A stretch of 64,000 nucleotides of DNA, taken from NCBI GenBank assembly GCA_001800135.1, contig MGUU01000022.1:39004-103003 (forward strand), written 5' to 3'. How positions within the stretch are numbered: the stretch's first letter is position 1; each line of letters begins with the position of its first letter. Below the pieces are notes generated by a model. It made no database searches. It was given only the letters and a program-made list of their open reading frames with translations, and had not been told where the DNA came from. Source of the stretch: Elusimicrobia bacterium RIFCSPLOWO2_02_FULL_39_32. GTDB lineage: Bacteria; Elusimicrobiota; Elusimicrobia; 2-02-FULL-39-32. This document shows, piece after piece, positions 25,902 through 33,740 of the stretch. The position numbers and the translations under genes are program-made.

Positions 25902-26821
25902 TACATGCCTCTTCCGGAAAGGAATCCATGCAGTTCAGAAAGGTAATTCACCCCAATGTAGGTAAATAAAACAACTACAAACCCAATCATGGAGAGAATC
26001 ACTGTTTTTCTTCCTCTCCAATGAGCCACAAACCGCATGTGCAGATAAATCGCATAGGTAAACCATGTGATGAGAGCCCATGTTTCCTTTGCGTCCCATC
26101 CCCAATACCTGCCCCATGCATCATAAGCCCAGCGAGCCCCAAGAATAACCCCTAAAGTAAGAATGGGAAATCCCCATCCAATTAAACGGTAAATCATTGT
26201 ATCTAAAGACTCTAACGCGGGCAAAGCTTGCGAAACTCCGGAAAGTTTTTTTAATTTAAGCTCTTTTTCCTGAATAAGATAGATGATTCCAATGGCAAAT
26301 GCCACAGCAAAACTGGAGTAAGCGATAAACATCATGGGCACATGAATCGCCATCCAAATTGACTGAAGCGCAGGCATAAGATGAGGAATGGCTCTAGCTT
26401 CCATCACAGAAGACCAAACCTGATTAAAACCATTGAGCTCTTTCCATTGGCTAAAAAGAGGATAAGACATGGAAAAGCTAATCACGATCCAAAGCAGAGT
26501 GGTTACAAAGATTCCTAAAATATGCAACCTGTAAATTAATTGTACGACAATAAAAGTAAGAGCTATAACCAATGAAAAAAGAGAAAAACTTTCAAACCAA
26601 TTAGACCAGGGAACATACCATTTTAACTGGTGGACTGCTAGACCAATATAGGCTCGGAAAGCTAGATCGAAAACATGCAAAAAAGATGCGGCTAAAATAA
26701 AAGAAAACGCAATCTTCCCCAAAAAATCTCTTTTTTTAAAAGCATAAATTAAATAAAGGAGCATGCTGACCGTATAACAGAAATAAACCAAATTAAACAG
26801 ATAATGCTCTATTGTTTCCAT
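25901..26821 (-). CDS. ccsB: Cytochrome c biogenesis protein CcsB/ResC (CcsA family)
   Basis: 306 residues, about eight membrane helices. The heme-handling tryptophan-rich motif appears as RYWGWDAKETWALITWF, and HVPMMFIAYSSFAVAFAIG is typical. With ResB (27.5-28.9 kb) it forms the system II heme exporter and ligase that attaches heme to apocytochrome c outside the inner membrane. Its stop shares one base with the hemA start. The gene indicates that the organism makes c-type cytochromes. Confidence 0.93.
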   Translation of the reverse strand: METIEHYLFNLVYFCYTVSMLLYLIYAFKKRDFLGKIAFSFILAASFLHVFDLAFRAYIGLAVHQLKWYVPWSNWFESFSLFSLVIALTFIVVQLIYRLHILGIFVTTLLWIVISFSMSYPLFSQWKELNGFNQVWSSVMEARAIPHLMPALQSIWMAIHVPMMFIAYSSFAVAFAIGIIYLIQEKELKLKKLSGVSQALPALESLDTMIYRLIGWGFPILTLGVILGARWAYDAWGRYWGWDAKETWALITWFTYAIYLHMRFVAHWRGRKTVILSMIGFVVVLFTYIGVNYLSELHGFLSGRGM

Positions 26822-26909
26822 TTTCTCCTCCCTTCTCTAATGACATCTCCCTAAAGACTTCTTGTTTTCATCTTCCTTCATCTATTTCTTGACACGTTCC
26901 TTCTTTTCT

Positions 26910-27527
26910 TTAAAAATTATTCTTTAAAAGTTCTTTATTTAAACCAGAAACATTCCCTTTTTTTAATTCATTCAACATCTTCTCATTCAATATTTTATTT
27001 AAAAATGCGCTTCTTTTCTTAAGAGAAACTCTTAAGAGATCCTTACGAATTTTTTTTAAACCTCTAGACAAAACTATTAATTCTTTGCCAAAAAGTTTCT
27101 CCAATCGCGCGCGCAAAAACTTAGCAAGCGCAGGGCTTGCGCCTCCTGTGGAAACAGCAAAAACCACCTCTCCTCTTTTAACTATGGCCGGAACAATAAA
27201 ACTGCAAAGAGCCGGACGATCCACCACATTCACCCAAATGGATCTTTCCCTACAACCCCGGCTTATTTCCTGATTTAATCTTGAATCATTTGTAGCGCAA
27301 AAAACCAAATCTTTATTTTTAAGATCCTGCCAAAGGAATTTTCTTTTAAAAAGTAAAATTTTTTTAATTTGTGCCAGCTGCGCTATTCTTTCATGCGCTT
27401 TAGGAGCGCTTACATTTACTTTTGCTTTAAATTTAATCAGATTTAAAATTTTTCTTAAAGCGACTTTCCCTCCGCCAACCACAAGCACATTTTTACCCTT
27501 TAAATTAAGAAACGCTGGATAATACAT
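26910..27527 (-). CDS. Precorrin-2 dehydrogenase / siroheme synthase N-terminal type
   Basis: 205 residues, similar to Met8/CysG N-terminal/YlnF proteins. It starts MYYPAFLNLKGKNVLVVGGGKVALRKILNL, the NAD-binding site, and has VFCATNDSRLNQEIS and VPAIVKRGEVVFAVSTGGASPALAKFLRARLE. It oxidises precorrin-2 to sirohydrochlorin and may chelate iron. It lies between resB (5 nt away) and ccsB. Siroheme or B12 could be the product, and NrdJ in this window needs B12. Confidence 0.92.
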   Translation of the reverse strand: MYYPAFLNLKGKNVLVVGGGKVALRKILNLIKFKAKVNVSAPKAHERIAQLAQIKKILLFKRKFLWQDLKNKDLVFCATNDSRLNQEISRGCRERSIWVNVVDRPALCSFIVPAIVKRGEVVFAVSTGGASPALAKFLRARLEKLFGKELIVLSRGLKKIRKDLLRVSLKKRSAFLNKILNEKMLNELKKGNVSGLNKELLKNNF

Positions 27528-27532
27528 TATAT

Positions 27533-28897
27533 TTAAACTTTTTCTAGCTCCTGAACCAATCCCAAAAATTCATTTTCAAAGGATCGGCCTCTGGAAGAAG
27601 CCGCTCCCATACGGATTTGTGTCCCTAAAGTTAAGGAATCCTTGGATAAAAAAATCCAAATTTTCCTTTGATGAAAATAAAAAAGAACCATTAATCCTAA
27701 AACTAAAATGGAGCAAGCGATCCAAAAAAAATCCGCTCCCGGATCATAAGCGATCTGCAATCCTGTATAGTAAGCTGGCACATATTCTGCCAAGACCAAA
27801 ATAAATTCATCCTCTTTCTGCACCGGCGGCATTTGCAGAGTTGGAAAATTCTCAAAAATCCAAGGAGCTTTAAATGGTTTGCCGTTTCTTGAAACTAAAA
27901 TTTGCAAAGCCGGGTTATTTGCTTGGACAGAACGGCTGGAGACTTGCCGATTCTCATCCATGGAGAAATCTGGAATAAATTGTAAAATCCTCAAACTATA
28001 TGGAGTCCCGGGAACTGGGCTCTCTTCATCCAAGCGCAGAGTGACTGTGGGAGACTTTTTTGGATCTTTTCTTAAAAAAAACCCAATCCTTGCTTCTTTT
28101 AAATAAGGTCCATAACTCGCCTGATAAAATCTTACCTTTTTATATTCCAGAGGTTCATTCACAACGATCTCTTTATTTTCCACAAGCAGACCTTTTTCAA
28201 AAACCCGCAGACTGGAAGCGAATGTTTTTGGAGTAGAAGTTTGCGGATACCAATCTACTCTAAACTTGTCGCAAGCCACTGTCCATGGACGATTTTGCAT
28301 TCTGGAAGCAGTGCCTTCCGTCAAATTGAGCGTTTCCCGAAAACCATACAAAGCTCCGGTTAAATTCGCGGCTAAAACAATCAAGATAGAAATATGGCTA
28401 ACCCAGCTGCCAAATCTTTGAAATCCATATTTACTTGCAAAAATCTTACAGTTCTCGGATTCTTGCTCTTGAATAACTTTTAGTGTATATCTTTTTGAAT
28501 GAAGAGCCTGTTTTGCTCTTTCTAAAAACTCTGCTTGCGTCAAATTTGTCATCCAGGATTTTTGAAAGCTGAGCTTCTCTAAAACAGACGGCTCAAGTTC
28601 TTCCTTTTTAAAGGTTTTTAAGCCTGGGAATTTATCAAAAATAATCTTGCAAACAATAAGGTTAAAAGCCATTAAGGCTAATAGGCCAATATACCACCAA
28701 GAATAATAAATATTAAAAAACTCTATTTTCTCAAAAAAAGCGCCCCATTTTGGCGAGTTCTGAATAAATTCTTTTACCCGATCTGGGTTTTCCGGCATTT
28801 GCGGAATAAGAGTTCCCACTAAAGAGGCAAGAGCCAAAACAGCAAAAAGGTAAATATTAAATTTTATATTTCGAAAAGGAGTAAGCGCATTTTTCAT
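27533..28897 (-). CDS. resB: Cytochrome c biogenesis protein ResB
   Basis: 454 residues. Hydrophobic segments near residues 12-30, 66-85 and 165-190, a long extracytoplasmic domain and a last membrane helix near 390-410 (FFWIACSILVLGLMVLFYF) give the ResB layout. The start FRNIKFNIYLFAVLALASLVGTLIPQ is typical. It acts with CcsB in system II. The gene lies 14 nt after folE and 5 nt before the siroheme gene. Confidence 0.92.
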   Translation of the reverse strand: MKNALTPFRNIKFNIYLFAVLALASLVGTLIPQMPENPDRVKEFIQNSPKWGAFFEKIEFFNIYYSWWYIGLLALMAFNLIVCKIIFDKFPGLKTFKKEELEPSVLEKLSFQKSWMTNLTQAEFLERAKQALHSKRYTLKVIQEQESENCKIFASKYGFQRFGSWVSHISILIVLAANLTGALYGFRETLNLTEGTASRMQNRPWTVACDKFRVDWYPQTSTPKTFASSLRVFEKGLLVENKEIVVNEPLEYKKVRFYQASYGPYLKEARIGFFLRKDPKKSPTVTLRLDEESPVPGTPYSLRILQFIPDFSMDENRQVSSRSVQANNPALQILVSRNGKPFKAPWIFENFPTLQMPPVQKEDEFILVLAEYVPAYYTGLQIAYDPGADFFWIACSILVLGLMVLFYFHQRKIWIFLSKDSLTLGTQIRMGAASSRGRSFENEFLGLVQELEKV

Positions 28898-28911
28898 AGG
28901 AATTAATTGAA

Positions 28912-29514
28912 CTATTTGGAAACGTCGCGACGGATAAAACTTAAGAATTCAAGACGGGTTCTTTCGTGTGATTCAAAAATACCAAGCATTTCGCTAGTGG
29001 TGGCATAAGCATTTTGTTTTTCTACCCCTCTCATCGCCATGCAAAGGTGAAACGCTTCAATCACCACACCTACGCCTCTGGGTTTTATAATCGTTTCAAT
29101 AGCGCTGGCTATTTCTTGAGTTAATCGTTCTTGAACCTGCAGGCGCCTGGCAAAAGCATTGACCACACGCGGAAGTTTAGAAAGGCCTACAACTTTGCCG
29201 TTTGGGATATAAGCTACATGGCATTTTCCGTAAAAAGGAAGGAGATGATGCTCGCAAAGAGAATAAAAATCAATATCTTTTACTAAAACCATTTGATTAT
29301 ATTTTTCACTAAAAGCGGCTTTTAGCAAAATTTGAGAAGGATCCTCCCTATACCCGCGAGTCAAGAATCTTAAAGATTCTGCAACTCGTTTTGGGGTTTT
29401 TACTAAACCTTCACGCTCTGAATCCATACCCAACTCCTGCAAAATTCTTTTTACAGATTGTTCCAAAATAAGGTTAGATTTAGATTTTGTTTGCATTTGC
29501 AGCTTTGTTTTCAC
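28912..29514 (-). CDS. folE: GTP cyclohydrolase I, FolE
   Basis: 200 residues. Zinc ligands appear in [15 protein letters not shown] and in [38 protein letters not shown] is the conserved core. The start is GTG (29514) with AAAGGA six bases upstream. A later ATG is possible but less well placed. It forms dihydroneopterin triphosphate for folate and pterins. It heads the resB-hem operon. Confidence 0.95.
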   Translation of the reverse strand: MKTKLQMQTKSKSNLILEQSVKRILQELGMDSEREGLVKTPKRVAESLRFLTRGYREDPSQILLKAAFSEKYNQMVLVKDIDFYSLCEHHLLPFYGKCHVAYIPNGKVVGLSKLPRVVNAFARRLQVQERLTQEIASAIETIIKPRGVGVVIEAFHLCMAMRGVEKQNAYATTSEMLGIFESHERTRLEFLSFIRRDVSK

Positions 29515-29602
29515 TTATAATCCTTTAAAAATAGAATTAGCAACACATCAATTTTCTATTGGAGAGTATAAAAAAGAATTATAACATATTTATTATTTGA
29601 GT

Positions 29603-29971
29603 TCAGCCTAGATTTATTTTATACTGATTAACCATTTTTAAGAAACGGGCATAGTTGTAGGGATCCAAATATTTAAAAGTAGTTTTATTTAATAAAGGAA
29701 CAAGAACTTTTCGTAAAGGCTCTCCTCGAACAATCCATTGATAATAGTTCCTATCTGAATGATGATAAGGTCCATAAAGCTTGGAGCCAGGTACAATTTT
29801 TACCAGCCATTGAAAAATCTGTTCATGCCGCACATGCATTCTTAAAGTGATTTGAGGCTGCTTCCCATCTCCCCCAAAATGACCCTCCCCAATTAAAATT
29901 CCAAGTAGGAATCCCAACGAGAACTGATCAATTTCAAACTGATTAATCAAATCATTTTTAAATTTGCTCAT
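29603..29971 (-). CDS. Small stand-alone LAGLIDADG-like protein
   Basis: I start at the ATG at 29971 (MSKFKNDLINQF); the track's GTG start at 29989 is less likely. The 122-residue protein has one motif, LGFLLGILIGEGHFGGDGK, followed by ITLRMHVRHEQIFQWLV and YYQWIVRG, as in single-domain LAGLIDADG endonucleases, which act as homodimers. It is not inside an intron or intein that I can see. It lies directly beside the parS-like array, with its upstream edge 24 bp from the first site. Whether it cuts DNA or has been repurposed is unknown. Confidence 0.75.
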   Translation of the reverse strand: MSKFKNDLINQFEIDQFSLGFLLGILIGEGHFGGDGKQPQITLRMHVRHEQIFQWLVKIVPGSKLYGPYHHSDRNYYQWIVRGEPLRKVLVPLLNKTTFKYLDPYNYARFLKMVNQYKINLG

Positions 29972-29994
29972 TATTTTATATTGTTTCACCGTTA

Positions 29995-30010
29995 TGTTTC
30001 ATGTGGAACA
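29995..30010. promoter_or_regulatory. parS-like site 1
   Basis: TGTTTCATGTGGAACA, 14/16 to the parS consensus. A half-site TGTTTCACC lies just upstream at 29982. Confidence 0.75.
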
Positions 30011-30073
30011 TTTTAAAATTATTAATCATTTCTATTAATTTCTACACTATTTGTTTTTATCACATTCATTAAA

Positions 30074-30089
30074 CGTTCTATGTGAAACA
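30074..30089. promoter_or_regulatory. parS-like site 2 (degenerate)
   Basis: CGTTCTATGTGAAACA, 12/16. The right half is perfect and the left half decayed. Homologous in position to sites 5 and 8. Confidence 0.5.
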
Positions 30090-30162
30090 TTTAGAACATA
30101 TCATTCTTTCTTCATCCTAGTATTTAGAATCTATTTTTTTTGTTATTTTTGAGATCCTATTT

Positions 30163-30178
30163 TGTTTCATATGGAACA
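30163..30178. promoter_or_regulatory. parS-like site 3
   Basis: TGTTTCATATGGAACA, 13/16 to the parS consensus. Homologous in position to sites 6 and 9. Confidence 0.65.
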
Positions 30179-30240
30179 TATAAAAACTTTTGCTTATTCA
30201 AATACACCGAATATGGTTTACTTTCATAATTTTTCTTAAT

Positions 30241-30256
30241 TGTTTCATGTGAAACA
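30241..30256. promoter_or_regulatory. parS-like site 4
   Basis: TGTTTCATGTGAAACA, 15/16. It opens the second 246-bp unit. Confidence 0.8.
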
Positions 30257-30319
30257 TTATTTAATTATTAATTGTTTCTCTTAATCGAGATGATATCTGA
30301 TCTCTTATACTGCTTTACA

Positions 30320-30335
30320 TGTTCCACGTGAAACA
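30320..30335. promoter_or_regulatory. parS-like site 5
   Basis: TGTTCCACGTGAAACA, 15/16, with the central CACGTG intact. Confidence 0.8.
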
Positions 30336-30409
30336 TTTTAAAATATCTCATTCTTTTTCCATCTTAAATGGCTAAAATCTATCCTTATTTCTATTTTAAT
30401 ATCCTATTT

Positions 30410-30425
30410 TGTTTAATGTGAAACA
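30410..30425. promoter_or_regulatory. parS-like site 6
   Basis: TGTTTAATGTGAAACA, 14/16 to the parS consensus. Confidence 0.7.
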
Positions 30426-30486
30426 TTCAAAATTTTTTACTTACCAAATAATCTAAATATTGTTTACATTCATTATCTTTCTTAAT

Positions 30487-30502
30487 TGTTTCATGTGGAA
30501 CA
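30487..30502. promoter_or_regulatory. parS-like site 7
   Basis: TGTTTCATGTGGAACA, identical to sites 1, 10 and 11. It opens the third unit. Confidence 0.75.
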
Positions 30503-30566
30503 TTATGTAATTATTAATTATTTTCTCTTAATCCCGATGTTATCTACTCTCTTATATTGCTTTATA

Positions 30567-30582
30567 TGTTCCACATGAAACA
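30567..30582. promoter_or_regulatory. parS-like site 8
   Basis: TGTTCCACATGAAACA, the exact reverse complement of sites 1, 7, 10 and 11. Confidence 0.75.
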
Positions 30583-30635
30583 AAATAGAATTTATTTAAA
30601 ATATAACGCATGAGACAGGAATAACATATTTTATA

Positions 30636-30651
30636 TGTTTTATGTGAAACA
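30636..30651. promoter_or_regulatory. parS-like site 9
   Basis: TGTTTTATGTGAAACA, 14/16. It lies after a deletion of about 20 bp relative to the other units. Confidence 0.7.
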
Positions 30652-30712
30652 ATCTAAAATTTTAGATTATTCAATTAATTTAACTATATTTTCCTTGATC
30701 GTGTTTCAAAAT

Positions 30713-30728
30713 TGTTTCATGTGGAACA
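30713..30728. promoter_or_regulatory. parS-like site 10
   Basis: TGTTTCATGTGGAACA. It ends 2 bp from the stop codon of the rhomboid gene. Confidence 0.75.
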
Positions 30729-30729
30729 T

Positions 30730-31404
30730 TTATAAATTTCTACTTAATTTCCTAAATAGAACATAGACAAAGCCAAACAAAAAACCTCCTGCATGAGCAA
30801 ACCAAGCAACTCCACCAATATCTCTACCAATAGCATGCATTGCCTGCAAAGAGGCTGTTCCGCTAAAGGTTTGCATTAAAAACCAAAATCCCAAAAAGAA
30901 GATGGCTGGAATCTCAACAATTCGAGTAAAAAAACCAAATGGAATTAAAGTTAACACCCTTGCTCTTGGAAAAAGCACAAAATAAGAGCCCAACACACCT
31001 GCTATAGCTCCACTTGCTCCAATCATTGGCATTAAGCTATTTTGATTAAAATATATCTGCGATATAGAAGCTGCAATCCCACTCAAAAGATAGAAGATAA
31101 AATACCTTATATGACCAATCTTATCTTCCACATTATCCCCAAAAATGTATAAGTAAAGCATATTTCCTATTAAATGCAACCAACCTCCATGCAAAAATTG
31201 AGATGTTATAAGATTCGATAAATTGCCAAATGGATCAATAATTGTTTCATGTGGAACAATTCCATAAACACGAATAAGACTATCTAGTTGACCTAATGAA
31301 TTTAAATTTAATTGATAATAAAATGCAAGTATATTCGCAAATATAAGCAAATAGTTTACAAATGGAACTCTCCTTGAATTAATATTATCTTTTAAGGGAA
31401 TCAT
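30730..31404 (-). CDS. Rhomboid-family intramembrane serine protease
   Basis: 224 residues with about six membrane helices. The catalytic Ser is in MIGASGAIAGVLGSYF and the catalytic His in WFAHAGGFLFGF. The early LHGGWLHLIGNMLYLYIFG segment is the usual HxxxHxxxN-like region. It likely cleaves membrane proteins within the bilayer; substrates are unknown. It overlaps the rsmG end by 20 nt and contains an extra parS-like site in its coding sequence (VPHET). Confidence 0.9.
   Translation of the reverse strand: MIPLKDNINSRRVPFVNYLLIFANILAFYYQLNLNSLGQLDSLIRVYGIVPHETIIDPFGNLSNLITSQFLHGGWLHLIGNMLYLYIFGDNVEDKIGHIRYFIFYLLSGIAASISQIYFNQNSLMPMIGASGAIAGVLGSYFVLFPRARVLTLIPFGFFTRIVEIPAIFFLGFWFLMQTFSGTASLQAMHAIGRDIGGVAWFAHAGGFLFGFVYVLFRKLSRNL
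31243..31258. promoter_or_regulatory. parS-like site 11, inside the rhomboid gene
   Basis: TGTTTCATGTGGAACA, an exact copy of array sites 1, 7 and 10. It lies 515 bp beyond the array, within coding sequence. Confidence 0.7.
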
Positions 31405-32197
31405 GGGTCATATTAATCTTCTTAACAATAACAATTTTTCTTGATTTAGAATCATTGGGTAAATAATATTCTTGCTCCTTAAAGAATATTCCACCTAAAG
31501 ATTTTTCACTCTTCTCAATAATATCTCTAATATCAGCCACACTGATTTCTGATCCTAACCAAAAAAAAGCAAAGCCGCCAATTTTTAAAAAAGGCAATGA
31601 CAATTTCAAAGCAGCTGGGAATTTAGCCATTCCTCTTGTTAAAACTATTTCAAAACTATCCTTATAGTTCCTATTTTCTTTCAAATTCTCAACTCTATTA
31701 CAGATAGCCTCTACATTCTTCAACTTCAATATGGGGACAAGAACATTTTCCAGAAAAAAATGCTTTTTTTTGTTAGATTCTACAAGATTAAATTTATGAT
31801 GATTAAGAAGAATGGATAATGGAATTCCTGGTAGTCCTGCTCCGGTTCCTAGATCAATAACATTTATCTTACTCTTCGTATCTATTGTTTCACTGTAATT
31901 AATATGATTTAGAGAATCTTTCAAATTAATCTTATTTAAAAAAGATTTTTCTGAAAAACTATTAATCCTAAATTGTTCTGGAAATAATAAGAGAGGAATC
32001 AGTGAGTCTTGAAAGTGTCTAGTCCATATTTTATCAATATCATTATGAGAAATCATATTGAATTTAAGATTATACTTATGAACAATCTGTTGATAAGTAA
32101 TAAACTTATTGTGGATATCATTTAAACCCACAGAATCTAAACACTTTAAAGAATTAAGAAAGACAATAAACTTTCTTTCAGACAATAAAACATCCAT
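31385..32197 (-). CDS. rsmG: 16S rRNA m7G methyltransferase RsmG (GidB)
   Basis: 270 residues. The SAM motif is VIDLGTGAGLPGIPLSIL, followed by FNLVESNKKKHFFLENV and the late VLTRGMAKFPAALKLSLPFLKIGG. HNDIDKIWTRHFQDSLIPLL is the GidB N-terminal core. It is longer than the usual 210-240 residues, mainly through a polar insertion of about 30 residues between DSLIPLL and the SAM motif. In many bacteria rsmG sits beside parA-parB near oriC. Here its neighbour is a parS-like array instead. Confidence 0.92.
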   Translation of the reverse strand: MDVLLSERKFIVFLNSLKCLDSVGLNDIHNKFITYQQIVHKYNLKFNMISHNDIDKIWTRHFQDSLIPLLLFPEQFRINSFSEKSFLNKINLKDSLNHINYSETIDTKSKINVIDLGTGAGLPGIPLSILLNHHKFNLVESNKKKHFFLENVLVPILKLKNVEAICNRVENLKENRNYKDSFEIVLTRGMAKFPAALKLSLPFLKIGGFAFFWLGSEISVADIRDIIEKSEKSLGGIFFKEQEYYLPNDSKSRKIVIVKKINMTHDSLKR

Positions 32198-32274
32198 TCT
32201 AGTAGCACTCCTTTCTCATTATGCCTAAAAAGAGTATTGTGATTATGAGAAAATTTAGGAGAAGTAGATGGTTA

Positions 32275-32829
32275 TTATTTTTTCTCTAGGAGCTGACGAA
32301 AAAAGAGGAGACGGCACTGATTTTCCATCATGGAAATCCGAGCTGTGGCTTGACGAATATCTTTACCTACTGAGAAAGCGCCATGTCCACGGATCATAGC
32401 TACAACCTGTTTTGAAAAAAGTTTAGGAAAATGATCTGCAATGCAAAGAGATCCTTCTCCATATGGACATTCTGTCAACACAGGAATCTCTGGAATATAA
32501 AGAGAGTCTGAATCTATGGGCTTAATCAGCGTAGTATCCCAGGAAAGAGCTGTTGTATAGGGTGGATGCGCATGAACTATAGCTTGAACTTCAGGATTTT
32601 CTAGATAAATAGCTCTATGCACTGGGGTTTCAGAAGAAGCGCCCTTATCTCTAATCGTATTTTCTAAATTGACAGTAACAATGTCAGAAGCAGAAAGAGC
32701 GCCTAAAAGAGAGCCTGTGCGAGTCACATAAATGACTGAACCTTTTTTAAGGGAAATATTCCCAGAGGTAAGATGGATTAACCCAGCCTCCCAAAGCATT
32801 TTCCCATACTTTACAAATTCATTATACAT
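32275..32829 (-). CDS. Class II aldolase/adducin-family protein
   Basis: 184 residues. The family zinc motif HAHPP, the catalytic Glu in SSETPVHRAIY, LTSGNISLK at the N-terminus and a later RGHGAFSVG match L-fuculose-phosphate aldolase-like enzymes. It may split a fuculose-like phosphate or act as a related sugar-phosphate epimerase or dehydratase; substrate not readable. It is shorter than FucA (about 215 residues) but all metal ligands seem present. It is flanked by gaps of 77 nt each side. Confidence 0.85.
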   Translation of the reverse strand: MYNEFVKYGKMLWEAGLIHLTSGNISLKKGSVIYVTRTGSLLGALSASDIVTVNLENTIRDKGASSETPVHRAIYLENPEVQAIVHAHPPYTTALSWDTTLIKPIDSDSLYIPEIPVLTECPYGEGSLCIADHFPKLFSKQVVAMIRGHGAFSVGKDIRQATARISMMENQCRLLFFRQLLEKK

Positions 32830-32906
32830 TTAACGTATTATACCACTCTTAAAAAACTTTTCAACAATTTTTCAAGCACCAAAATAATTCATTTGCAGAT
32901 AAACCC

Positions 32907-33665
32907 CTATTTTTTTACAAATGAACTCAACAGGTCAATCGGGACAGGGAAAATAATAGTTGAATTTTTTTCTGACGCGATTTCTGTCAAGGTTTGCAAA
33001 AATCTAAGCTGCAAAGTTGCGGGTTCTGTTCCTATAATTTTTGCCGCATCTGCTAGCTTTTGTGAAGCTTGATACTCGCCGTCTGCATGAATAATTTTTG
33101 CGCGCCTTTCTCGCTCTGCTTCTGCTTGACGCGCCATGGCCCGAAGCATTTCAGGGGGAAAATCAACATTTTTTACCTCTACCGCTGTTACTTTTATGCC
33201 CCAGGGTTCTGTGTGTTGATCAATAATTTTTTGAAGCGCCATATTGATCTCATCCCGGCTGGAAAGAAGAGAATCAATCTCTTTTTGACCTAATATAGAA
33301 CGAAGAGAAGTTTGCGCAATTTGAGAAGTTGCAAAGAGAAAATTCTGCACATCTAACGTTGCTCTTCGCGGATCCACCACTTTAAAATAAACAACCGCAT
33401 TAACTTTAACTGAAACGTTATCTTTAGTAATCACATCCTGAGATTCCACATCCATTGTAACCACCCGAGTGTCCACCACTTTCATTCTTTGAATCAGTGG
33501 AACTACCCAAACAAGGCCAGGTCCCTTCACTTTCCAAAACCGCCCTAGCATTAAAACAACACCCCTCTCATACTCCTGCAAAATCCTAAGCCCAGAGGCC
33601 CAGAGCACAACAGCTCCTACAATTACAAAAGTAACAAGTGACATTAAACTTGCCATAATATTCAT
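32907..33665 (-). CDS. Slipin, SPFH-domain membrane protein
   Basis: 252 residues. An N-terminal membrane helix ([17 protein letters not shown]) is followed by a stomatin/SPFH domain: [57 protein letters not shown] and [26 protein letters not shown] lies 8 nt before the ATG. It is encoded 75 nt after a long-form NfeD gene, the usual partner, and likely forms membrane microdomains. Confidence 0.92.
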   Translation of the reverse strand: MNIMASLMSLVTFVIVGAVVLWASGLRILQEYERGVVLMLGRFWKVKGPGLVWVVPLIQRMKVVDTRVVTMDVESQDVITKDNVSVKVNAVVYFKVVDPRRATLDVQNFLFATSQIAQTSLRSILGQKEIDSLLSSRDEINMALQKIIDQHTEPWGIKVTAVEVKNVDFPPEMLRAMARQAEAERERRAKIIHADGEYQASQKLADAAKIIGTEPATLQLRFLQTLTEIASEKNSTIIFPVPIDLLSSFVKK

Positions 33666-33740
33666 AAATGTTCCTCCTCATCAGCTACTGACCGCTTATT
33701 CACAAGCGATAGCTGGACTTCAATTTTTTCAACAAAACTA

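Larger units (their letters stand above)
29995..30728. repeat. parS-like array in a 246-bp higher-order tandem repeat
   Basis: About 735 bp with no gene, very AT-rich. Ten 16-bp near-palindromes resembling the ParB site TGTTTCACGTGAAACA start at 29995, 30074, 30163, 30241, 30320, 30410, 30487, 30567, 30636 and 30713. Adjacent sites are 69-90 bp apart. Every third site repeats with its flanks: starts shift by 246-247 bp between units 1, 2 and 3, and by 226 bp into the fourth partial unit. Flank words such as tcttaattgtttc and atcctattttgttt recur. I read this as a centromere-like ParB-binding array. parA and parB are not in the window. Confidence 0.85.

Noticed and set aside
29990-30730. CRISPR array (short repeats at regular spacing)
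   Set aside because: The 16-mers are near-palindromic parS-like sites. The spacers are themselves related in a 246-bp period, there are no cas genes, and repeat length and identity do not fit CRISPR.
31886-31901. Further parS site in rsmG
   Set aside because: TGTTTCACTGTAATTA matches only 11/16, all in the left half. I mention it only with the RsmG insertion.
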